Source: Desulfobulbaceae bacterium
GTDB taxonomy: Bacteria; Desulfobacterota; Desulfobulbia; Desulfobulbales; Desulfocapsaceae
NCBI GenBank assembly: GCA_030632405.1
Contig: DAOVUU010000125.1
Span: forward strand, 1-6,988
Direction of reading: 5' to 3'
Length of the DNA: 6,988 nt
The stretch's first letter is position 1, and each line of letters starts with the position of its first letter. The position numbers and the translations under genes were made by a program. Below the pieces are notes generated by a model. The model had not been told where the DNA came from and searched no databases. It worked only from the letters and a program-made list of their open reading frames with translations. Shown piece by piece: positions 1 through 6,407 of this stretch.

Positions 1-99
1 CCTGGTTGCAATATCAATCTCTCGGGTAATCTTCAGGAAACGGACAACATTTCTGTCGAACATATCCTGTTGTTGATTGAACGAGCACTGAAAAAATGA
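1..99 (+). CDS. C-terminal end of an unidentified protein (5' part outside window)
   Basis: Frame 1 is open from the left edge to a TGA at 97-99 and encodes 32 residues ending ERALKK. The segment starts with a Pro-Gly-Cys-Asn stretch and an NLSGN motif, then becomes an amphipathic, leucine-rich helix (HILLLIERALKK). Codon use looks like that of the downstream genes, and the tail is on the same strand as dtd. I do not recognise the family from so short a piece and assign no function. The stop codon overlaps the first bases of the palindromic repeat that follows, so the repeat may define the present C terminus. It is also possible that this is only a chance open frame, but with no stop over 96 bases and a protein-like composition a true gene end is more likely. 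Confidence 0.6.
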   Translation, partial: PGCNINLSGNLQETDNISVEHILLLIERALKK

Positions 100-277
100 T
101 GGCGTCGTAAAAAATTCGATCTACTGCGTTGTAGGTTTTTTACAGACACTCGACATACCTCATGTATTGTCGAGTACCTGTAAAAAACACTACGCCTTGT
201 ATATCAAACTTCTCGAAGTCTGCGCTTATCGGACTTAGCCATCTAAGGCTTTGATTAACCTTTTTACGAGTTTGTCA
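97..277. repeat. MITE/REP-like imperfect palindromic element
   Basis: The noncoding gap upstream of dtd is dominated by inverted symmetry. The outer arms are 97-113 (TGATGGCGTCGTAAAAA) and 261-277, whose reverse complement is TGACAAACTCGTAAAAA, matching at 12 of 17 positions. An inner pair, 135-145 (GTTTTTTACAG) and 178-188 (CTGTAAAAAAC), is perfect over 11 bp. A central pair, 148-155 (ACTCGACA) and 168-175 (TGTCGAGT), is perfect over 8 bp. A second possible right boundary is GCCATC at 238-243, complementary to GATGGC at 99-104. There is no open reading frame or transposase inside, as expected for a non-autonomous miniature element. From memory, similar elements with CGTAAAAA/TTTTTACGAG ends are scattered in Desulfobacterota genomes; copy number cannot be tested from one window. 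Exact borders are uncertain. Confidence 0.6.
135..188. other. strong hairpin at the core of the repeat
   Basis: Two stacked perfect inverted repeats (135-145 with 178-188, and 148-155 with 168-175) are separated only by 2-nt internal loops (146-147 and 176-177), enclosing a 12-nt loop at 156-167. As RNA this gives about 19 base pairs in one long stem, and symmetry continues outwards imperfectly (131-134 with 190-193, past a bulge at 189). It lies between the stop of the left-edge gene and dtd. It could protect or end the upstream transcript or simply be the core of the repeat element. It lacks a trailing U-run directly after the stem, so it is not a textbook intrinsic terminator. Confidence 0.6.
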
Positions 278-295
278 AGAAATTAAGGTATAAAT

Positions 296-745
296 ATGCG
301 TGCTGTTATTCAACGTGTCAGTAAAGCGTCTGTTCGAGTAAATGGCAGAACTACAGGGCAAATTGATCATGGACTGGTAGTACTCCTTGGTATCCGTGCG
401 GATGATTCTGTGAAAGATCTGCAGTGGCTGGCCGATAAAACAGTTCACCTTCGCATTTTTGATGATGATGACGGGAAAATGAACATTTCTCTTGCAGACA
501 TTGGTGGTGAAATGCTTATCATCTCACAATTCACTTTATATGGCGATTGCCGTAAAGGGAGACGCCCCGGCTACTCGACTAGCGCACCACCCGAAATTGC
601 GGAGCCGCTCTATCAACAATTCATTGAGGAAGTAAAGAATCACCGGATCAAGGTTGCAACAGGAACCTTCCGGGCATCAATGGAGATAGCGCTTGTTAAC
701 GATGGTCCGGTTACGCTATTGCTGGATTCAGAAAAAACTTTTTAA
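296..745 (+). CDS. dtd: D-aminoacyl-tRNA deacylase (Dtd)
   Basis: Cytosolic homodimeric enzyme that hydrolyses the ester bond between D-amino acids (and mis-attached glycine) and tRNA, keeping D-residues out of translation. At 149 residues it is the usual family length. The N terminus MRAVIQRV matches the canonical family start. The SQFTLYGD motif (residues 77-84) and the NDGPVT motif (135-140), which carries the cis-proline Gly-Pro pair (137-138) that gives chiral selectivity, are both intact. A good Shine-Dalgarno (TAAGG, 284-288) lies 7 bases before the ATG. One oddity is the segment after TGTF: the family usually has a small residue (Gly or Ala) followed by A-D-M, as in E. coli FAADM, but here it reads FRASM (125-129). 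The gene is followed after 41 bp by the M16C peptidase, probably in the same operon. Assignment is essentially certain. Confidence 0.97.
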   Translation: MRAVIQRVSKASVRVNGRTTGQIDHGLVVLLGIRADDSVKDLQWLADKTVHLRIFDDDDGKMNISLADIGGEMLIISQFTLYGDCRKGRRPGYSTSAPPEIAEPLYQQFIEEVKNHRIKVATGTFRASMEIALVNDGPVTLLLDSEKTF

Positions 746-786
746 AACATACATCCTATTAATCTATATACTTACAAGGTAACAGT

Positions 787-3705
787 ATGCCATTCACGGT
801 CAACAGCATATATGCAGGGTTCACTCTCAAAAGACGTGAATTCATCCAGGAAATTGATTCCGACGTTTTTCTTTTTGAGCACGATTTGCTTCAATGCCCA
901 CTGGTTGCCATCAAAAATGATGATACCAACAAAACCTTTGCCGCAGGCTTTAATACCATCCCCACCGACTCTACCGGAGTGGCCCATATCCTCGAGCATT
1001 CCGTATTGATGGGATCAAAAAAATATCCGGTCAAGGATGTTTTTGGCGAAATCAATAAGGGTGGGCTGATGACCTTTCTTAATGCCATGACCGGAGCTGA
1101 CATTACCTACTACCCCTTTGCTACAAGAAATCTGAAGGAATATTTTAATATCATGGATGTGTATTGTGATGTTGTATTCAATCCTCTTTTAACCCGACAA
1201 ACTTTTGAGCAGGAAGGATGGCATTATCATCAGGAAGGAACAGATGCCCCTCTGCAGTATCAGGGGGTTGTATACAATGAAATGAAGGGAGCCTTCTCCG
1301 ACCCGATTCGTTTTATCTTTCACCATATTTTTTCAGGTTTAATGCCCGGCTCAACCTACGCCCATGAATCCGGAGGAGATCCTAAAAATATACCTGATCT
1401 CAGATACGAGGAATTTTGCGAGTTCCACAAAAAACACTATCACCCATCCAACGGAATGTTCTTTATCTACGGTGACGCGCCACTTATGGATGAACTCAAT
1501 TTTCTCCAGGACAGATTCTTCTCGACCTTCTCAGTGCAGGGAAATCGAGTAGACATTGAGAAAGGTGTACTGGCAACTGAGCCAGTCTTCATAACTGATA
1601 CATACGCTGTTGACTCGGAAGATACAAAAGAGAAAACCTTTCTGGCCATTGGTACCAATGTTTCGACGGTAACTCACCGTGAAGAAAATACAGCCTTTCA
1701 GATTATCGCAAATATCCTCTTTAATTCTGACGGATCGCCTTTGAAAAATACTATTGTGTCCAGCGGGTTATGCAAAGATTTTGGCGGATTATATCTGGCA
1801 GGATCCTCCCACAGGACAATCATGATCAGTTACCTTATTGGAAGTGAACCAGGACATCGTGATGCTTTTCTTAAACTTTACACAGACACCCTGCAGAAAA
1901 TGGTGGCGGAGGGTCTGGACCAGGATCTGGTGCTGGCGGAACTGAATAAGTTCGAATTCAGCTTTCGGGAAGAATCGAGTAAAGCCCAACGGGGACTTGA
2001 CCGGATCGGCAAGGCGATGAATGCGCTGAAATATGGTAACGACCCATTTCTCTATCTGGCGAGCGAGGAACTGATCAAAAACCTGCGTCATAAGGCATTG
2101 AACGAAAACTATTTTGAAGAGCTGATAAAAAAATACCTGATTGACAATCCTTCAAACGTCACTGTCACCCTGGTTCCGGATCCGGAAAAGCAGCTCAAAA
2201 ACCAGACAGAAGAGCAGCAACGGCTGGCAGAGTACGATGCTGCAGTGTCCGAAAAGGAAAAAACAGAGCGTGTAGAAAAAACCGCCAGGCTGATGAAAGA
2301 ACAGCAAACTCCCAACAGTGTTGAAACTCTTTCCCTCCTGCCGCAACTCACCCTGAAAGACCTCTCAACCAGGGTTGATTTCCACAGTGTCATCCCGGGA
2401 GAGATATCTGGTCAACAGCTGCTCATAAGTGATCTTGAAACCAATCATATCTCTTATATTGACATCGGCTTCAATTTTTCCTGTCTCCCGCCGCACCTCC
2501 TTCCATGGCTGGACCTGTTCGGAACTATCCTCACAGAAATAGGCACAAAAAAACTCGATTACAGGCAGTTTGCAAAGGAAATAGCCACCTGTACAGGCTC
2601 CTTTTCTCATTCTCTGAACACCTATACCAGGCGACAAGAGACCAGCATCACCCACCCGGTAATCTGGTTACATCTTAAATGTTTACCGAATTACCTTGAA
2701 AAAGCACTCCATCTTCTTGCAGAAATTTTCTCAAGTGTATCATTTGAAGATAAAGTCAGGATACGGGAAATAGTTGGCCGGGAATTTGCGTGGGCTGAGC
2801 ACGCTGCCCAAAGTGAAGGATACAACCTGCCCACCACCCGACTCTTTTCACACTTGGGTACAGCGGGACAATACAATGAGATGTTCAGCGGCGTAACCGC
2901 CTATCAAGCCGTTAAGAAACTTGCCCTCAACTATGATCAGGGAGAAGAGAGCTTCCTTGCTGCCATGCAGGAAATTGGATCCCTCCTATTCAATAAAAGT
3001 AATCTGCTGCTTGCAATTACCGGTGACAGTCAGGAAATCGACCATTTTACAAAAATTGGCAGCTGTCTCACTGATGCCCTCGGTTCTGCTCAACCTGAAC
3101 CCCAACCTCTCCCCAGACTCTCTCTTGCCCACAATGAGGCTTTTATCACCTCCGCCGAAGTGGTCTTTGCAGTCCAGGGGGGAAATCTGTTGAAAGGAGG
3201 GAGAGGATACAACGGTCATTTTGAAGTGTTAAAGACCTATCTCTCCCGGGATTATCTATGGAACACTGTCCGCCAGATGGGTGGCGCATACGGCTGTTTC
3301 ATCCAGTTTGGTCAAATAAGCGGCAACCTGGCTTTTGTCAGTTATCGAGACCCTCAGGTCAAAAAAACATACGACGCCTACAACGCCGTTCCTGACATTG
3401 TTACAAACCTTGATCTCCCGGCAGAAACAATGACTCAGCTGATAACCGGAACCTATGGCAGCTTTGTTCCACACCAAAGCTCAGCGGCAAGGGGGGCAAC
3501 CGCCAGAAATGAATATTTAAACGGCATTGATACAGAGTACAAACAACGCCGGATTGAAGAAATAACCGGGACAACCGCAGCTGACCTTCGCAGCTTTGGC
3601 CCGGCTTTTACCCGGATGATGCCCGAAAGCCATCGAACAATTATAGGTAATAGAAGTAAAATAGAGGCGGACGGTGACCTTTTTGATGTGCTGACAGAAC
3701 TTTAA
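787..3705 (+). CDS. PreP/Cym1-like M16C zinc metallopeptidase
   Basis: A 972-residue pitrilysin-family enzyme of subfamily M16C, the group of mitochondrial and plastid presequence protease PreP, which cuts short unfolded peptides inside a closed two-half chamber. The inverted zinc motif HILEH gives ligands H67 and H71 and catalytic base E70; the third ligand is E165 in VVYNEMKG, 94 residues on, close to the spacing in PreP. The first peptidase half is followed by a charged helical linker (about 465-507, rich in E/K/Q), then the M16C-associated region and a C-terminal half carrying R829 and Y835 in a VRQMGGAYG motif, the Arg/Tyr pair that completes the active site in PreP. Length is typical of the full-length subfamily, with no truncation. 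There is no signal peptide or membrane segment, so it should be cytosolic. The ATG has an AAGG Shine-Dalgarno at 776-779, 7 bases upstream. It converges with the binding-protein gene downstream. Natural substrates in bacteria are not evident from the sequence. Confidence 0.95.
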   Translation: MPFTVNSIYAGFTLKRREFIQEIDSDVFLFEHDLLQCPLVAIKNDDTNKTFAAGFNTIPTDSTGVAHILEHSVLMGSKKYPVKDVFGEINKGGLMTFLNAMTGADITYYPFATRNLKEYFNIMDVYCDVVFNPLLTRQTFEQEGWHYHQEGTDAPLQYQGVVYNEMKGAFSDPIRFIFHHIFSGLMPGSTYAHESGGDPKNIPDLRYEEFCEFHKKHYHPSNGMFFIYGDAPLMDELNFLQDRFFSTFSVQGNRVDIEKGVLATEPVFITDTYAVDSEDTKEKTFLAIGTNVSTVTHREENTAFQIIANILFNSDGSPLKNTIVSSGLCKDFGGLYLAGSSHRTIMISYLIGSEPGHRDAFLKLYTDTLQKMVAEGLDQDLVLAELNKFEFSFREESSKAQRGLDRIGKAMNALKYGNDPFLYLASEELIKNLRHKALNENYFEELIKKYLIDNPSNVTVTLVPDPEKQLKNQTEEQQRLAEYDAAVSEKEKTERVEKTARLMKEQQTPNSVETLSLLPQLTLKDLSTRVDFHSVIPGEISGQQLLISDLETNHISYIDIGFNFSCLPPHLLPWLDLFGTILTEIGTKKLDYRQFAKEIATCTGSFSHSLNTYTRRQETSITHPVIWLHLKCLPNYLEKALHLLAEIFSSVSFEDKVRIREIVGREFAWAEHAAQSEGYNLPTTRLFSHLGTAGQYNEMFSGVTAYQAVKKLALNYDQGEESFLAAMQEIGSLLFNKSNLLLAITGDSQEIDHFTKIGSCLTDALGSAQPEPQPLPRLSLAHNEAFITSAEVVFAVQGGNLLKGGRGYNGHFEVLKTYLSRDYLWNTVRQMGGAYGCFIQFGQISGNLAFVSYRDPQVKKTYDAYNAVPDIVTNLDLPAETMTQLITGTYGSFVPHQSSAARGATARNEYLNGIDTEYKQRRIEEITGTTAADLRSFGPAFTRMMPESHRTIIGNRSKIEADGDLFDVLTEL

Positions 3706-3764
3706 AAAACAGGTAGATAGGCTGAAGGGGAAGAAGAACTGATTACCCGAGGAATACTCACATT

Positions 3765-4787
3765 TTAGCGCAGGGGCGGAGAATACTGTAACCCACCGTT
3801 ATTCCAGAGGTTATTAAGACCGCGGTCAACTTTTAATAAAGATTTCGAACCAAAATTACGTTCGAAAACCTCACCGTAGTTTCCGACCTGTTTAATTATC
3901 TGGTAGAACCAGTCATCTTTTAAACCCAATCCCTTGCCCGCACTCCTCTCTTTCCCCAACAGCCGTTTTACAGCTAACTTGTCACTTATCTTCATCTCCT
4001 CGACATTAGCCGAATTTATGCCAAGCTCCTCTGCAGTAACCATCGCATAAAGGGTCCACTTGACGATATCAAACCAGGTATCATCTCCCTGCCGAACTAC
4101 CGGTCCCAGAGGTTCTTTAGAAATAACATCAGGCAGTACCGTTGCACTTTCCGGATCAGTCAGGTCAAGCCGCAACCCGTAAAGCATCGACTGCAGCATG
4201 GTAATTACGTCACATTTACCTTCCTCGAACCCTTTTACGGCAAGATCCGGAGTTTCAAAAGGAACCTCTTTAAATTCAATCCTGTTCCTCGTGAAATAAT
4301 CAACAAGGTTCTCTTCCATACCGGATCCGGCCAGACTGCAAATCTTTACCTTTATCAGATCAGAAATACGTTTCGCATCAAGTGCCCCCGCAACCAGTAA
4401 GCCCTGGCCATCATAATAACTGATACCGGTGAAATGAACTGCCAATGCGGAATCACGGTTAAAGGTCCAGGTTGCATTTCTTGAAAGAATATCCACCTCT
4501 CCAGAAAGTAGCGCAGTAAAACTCTCATTTTCAGCAAGCGGCATAAACTTTACCTCTCCGGCGTTCCCCAGGGTAGCCGCAGCCACCCCCCTGCATATAT
4601 CCACATCAAACCCCGACCAGTTCCCCTTCTCATCAACAGTCGAAAAACCGGTAATACCGGTGGAAACGCCACACTGCAAAAAACCACGTTTCACCACCTC
4701 GTCTTTAACCATCGCCCGGGCGGATCCAGTAGAAAAAACCACAGTTATCAGCAGACACACCCAACATATATTTATTTTATTCATCAT
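3765..4787 (-). CDS. AapJ/BztA-like periplasmic amino-acid-type ABC binding protein
   Basis: A 340-residue family 3 solute-binding protein. A Sec signal peptide is clear: short basic start, hydrophobic core (about 7-19) and an A-R-A cleavage site at 23-25. The mature part opens with VVKRGFLQCGV and carries the family signature GFDVDICRGVA (59-69), SRNATWTFNRD (102-112), YYDGQG (124-129) and the closing segment GLNNLWNNGGLQYSPPLR, all typical of the general L-amino-acid binding proteins AapJ/BztA. R111 corresponds to the arginine that grips the ligand carboxylate. Two pocket segments are unusual: GTTTE is replaced by GSGME (154-158), and the aspartate of the usual C-D-x-x-T-T-D segment is L198 (CDVITML, 192-198). 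Mature cysteines are C39, C65, C150 and C192. No permease or ATPase gene adjoins it, so it is an orphan component or serves a transporter or receptor encoded elsewhere. The start could also be the second Met (4784); Shine-Dalgarno is weak (GAG, 4797-4799). Confidence 0.9.
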   Translation of the reverse strand: MMNKINICWVCLLITVVFSTGSARAMVKDEVVKRGFLQCGVSTGITGFSTVDEKGNWSGFDVDICRGVAAATLGNAGEVKFMPLAENESFTALLSGEVDILSRNATWTFNRDSALAVHFTGISYYDGQGLLVAGALDAKRISDLIKVKICSLAGSGMEENLVDYFTRNRIEFKEVPFETPDLAVKGFEEGKCDVITMLQSMLYGLRLDLTDPESATVLPDVISKEPLGPVVRQGDDTWFDIVKWTLYAMVTAEELGINSANVEEMKISDKLAVKRLLGKERSAGKGLGLKDDWFYQIIKQVGNYGEVFERNFGSKSLLKVDRGLNNLWNNGGLQYSPPLR

Positions 4788-4809
4788 TTACTGTCACTCA
4801 GGATAGTAT

Positions 4810-4839
4810 TTGTTGTCATCATTACAATTTAAATATAGA
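4810..4839 (+). promoter_or_regulatory. candidate sigma70-type promoter for rsmB
   Basis: The 144-bp region between the divergent binding-protein and rsmB starts is AT-rich near its left side. TTGTTG (4810-4815) and TATAGA (4834-4839) are separated by 18 bp and point towards rsmB; TTGTCA (4813-4818) is an alternative -35 with a 15-bp spacer. This would leave a leader of about 85 nt. It is a consensus match by eye only, in AT-rich DNA where chance matches are common. I see no convincing promoter for the minus-strand gene, and no clear operator. Confidence 0.25.
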
Positions 4840-4931
4840 AATAAAGATACCAATCATGGCTCCACTTGTCTATCTAAAGCATTTTCCAGGACGAACTATC
4901 CAGAAAACAAATTAATCCCGGTTCACTCATT

Positions 4932-6296
4932 TTGCAAAAAAAAACAATATATACAACACGATTCACGGCTGCAGAAACACTTTGCAACCTTTTTCAATCC
5001 AGGTCTTCCGTTAAAATTCTTTTTGACAGCAATGTAGAAAAATACAATCTCCCTTCCAGGGACCGCAACCTGGCAATGAACCTTATCTATGGAGTTCTCC
5101 GGCAACGGCAATTTTTAGATAGAATATTACAGAAATTGAGCAAAACACCACTTCATAAACTTCACCCCTTCGTTCACCAAACACTGGCAGTCGGGCTCTA
5201 TCAGATATTTTTCCTTGAGCGTATTCCTCACTCAGCTGCGGTCAACGAAGCAGTAAACAGCTGCAAAGCAAAGGGTATACCGAAAAGACTTCATGGTTTT
5301 GTCAATGGAATCCTGCGTGAAACCATCCGCCAGAAAGAGCATAAGAACCTGACTGAAAATGCACTCACTGAGAAAAACGGCCAGCCTGTCTATAATCATC
5401 CACACTGGCTGGTCAACAGATGGATAAATCATTTCGGCAGACAGGAAGCTGCCCGTATTTGTAATGAAAACAGCAAAGAACCTCTTCTGGTACTGCGAAT
5501 TAACACCACACTCATCTCCACAGCGGATTTCTATCGACAACTGGATCAGCAGGAAATAGCTCACCATCCGGGTATATATTGCCCAGACAGTGTTGTATTA
5601 CCACATTCCCACGGTTCTATAGGATCTATCCCGGGCTTTGAAGAGGGGTTCTTCCAGGTTCAGGATGAAGCCGCTCAACTGGCGACCTTGCTGCTTACCC
5701 CTTTTAAAAATGGAGGAAAATATCTCGATGGCTGTGCTGGCCTGGGCGGCAAGACAAATCATATACTGCAGCTGGGGTTAGAACATGATCTGATAATACA
5801 TGCGGTCGAGCCGAAACAGCGGCAACTGCAGAAACTTCTGGAAAACCAGCGCCGTCTTTTTCCTGGACGCCATCTCTTTGTTCATGAAGAAAATCTCCAG
5901 GACTTTGCCAGAAACAACACGATACAATTCGACGGCATCCTCATTGATGCCCCCTGTTCCGGTACCGGCGTCACTGGCCGCCACCCTGATATCCGCTGGA
6001 ACAGGGAAGAGCAGGATCTACTGCAATACCGGGCCAGGCAACTCGACCTGCTCAAACAGGGGGCAAAACTCCTTAAACCAGAAGGTCTCCTCGTTTACAC
6101 CACATGCTCTCTGGAACCGGAAGAAAACCAGGATGTCATACACACCTTTCTCTCAACCCATTCTGATTTCACATTAACGAATTGTGCGGAACAACTCCCG
6201 GAGGCTGCCCACCAGCTAGTTAAGAATAATCTCTTCTGCCCTCATCCTTCGGCGACCATCGATGGTTTCTTTGGCGCCAGAATGCGCCGAAAGTAA
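4932..6296 (+). CDS. rsmB: 16S rRNA (cytosine967-C5)-methyltransferase RsmB
   Basis: S-adenosylmethionine-dependent enzyme that methylates C967 of 16S rRNA. Its 454 residues comprise an N-terminal NusB-like RNA-binding domain (about 8-130, with PSRDRNLAMNLIYGVLR at 41-57 and the SAAVNEAV motif at 101-108) and a C-terminal RsmB/NOP2-type catalytic domain (about 240-452). Motif I is LDGCAGLGGKT (265-275). The two family cysteines are present: C342 in DAPCSGTG (339-346), which assists product release, and C392 in YTTCSLEPEEN (389-399), the nucleophile. DGFFGARM closes the domain (444-451). The start is TTG: reading upstream in frame to the stop at 4875-4877 gives no ATG or GTG, and the next ATG (codon 49) would remove half of the NusB domain. 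No clear Shine-Dalgarno precedes the TTG, so initiation may be weak. Motif I has Leu where CAAPGGKT-type proteins have Pro. Confidence 0.94.
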   Translation: MQKKTIYTTRFTAAETLCNLFQSRSSVKILFDSNVEKYNLPSRDRNLAMNLIYGVLRQRQFLDRILQKLSKTPLHKLHPFVHQTLAVGLYQIFFLERIPHSAAVNEAVNSCKAKGIPKRLHGFVNGILRETIRQKEHKNLTENALTEKNGQPVYNHPHWLVNRWINHFGRQEAARICNENSKEPLLVLRINTTLISTADFYRQLDQQEIAHHPGIYCPDSVVLPHSHGSIGSIPGFEEGFFQVQDEAAQLATLLLTPFKNGGKYLDGCAGLGGKTNHILQLGLEHDLIIHAVEPKQRQLQKLLENQRRLFPGRHLFVHEENLQDFARNNTIQFDGILIDAPCSGTGVTGRHPDIRWNREEQDLLQYRARQLDLLKQGAKLLKPEGLLVYTTCSLEPEENQDVIHTFLSTHSDFTLTNCAEQLPEAAHQLVKNNLFCPHPSATIDGFFGARMRRK

Positions 6297-6349
6297 TATT
6301 TTCTGACTGTTTTTCTTTGCCAAGGTCCCATCTCTGTTGTACATTCTCG

Positions 6350-6378
6350 TTGAACGTATTGCCCTGCAGGTGAATATA
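6350..6378 (+). promoter_or_regulatory. candidate sigma70-type promoter before the right-end gene
   Basis: In the 111-bp gap after rsmB, TTGAAC (6350-6355) and AATATA (6373-6378) are spaced by 17 bp, with TATACA (6375-6380, 19-bp spacer) as an alternative -10. This would begin transcription about 20 bases before the gene at 6408. Match is by eye and weak; read-through from rsmB is equally possible because no terminator is visible between them. Confidence 0.2.
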
Positions 6379-6407
6379 CATATCATTCTCAATCATGGAT
6401 TTTTAAA

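Noticed and set aside
1789..2091. 100-codon minus-strand open frame
   Set aside because: Antisense to the M16C peptidase, with no family resemblance or ribosome binding site of note.
3706..3764. Terminator between the convergent peptidase and binding-protein genes
   Set aside because: No inverted repeat with a U-run is visible on either strand in these 59 bases.
4810..5037. 75-codon plus-strand open frame spanning the intergenic region into rsmB
   Set aside because: Needs a non-ATG start in the candidate promoter region and overlaps the rsmB start in another frame; no recognisable protein features.
5232..5567. 111-codon minus-strand open frame
   Set aside because: Lies entirely antisense within rsmB, whose reading frame is strongly supported by conserved motifs; composition is not protein-like and no start context is seen.
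5800..6177. 125-codon plus-strand open frame in another phase
   Set aside because: Overlaps the catalytic core of rsmB, including the PCS motif; it is a shadow of the real gene.
6255..6266. 12-bp perfect palindrome ACCATCGATGGT
   Set aside because: Falls in codons for the conserved T-I-D-G segment of RsmB and has no second copy nearby; best explained by chance in coding sequence.
6271..6290. GGCGC/GCGCC hairpin near the rsmB stop as an intrinsic terminator
   Set aside because: The stem is only about 5-7 bp, lies within conserved C-terminal codons and is not followed directly by a U-run.
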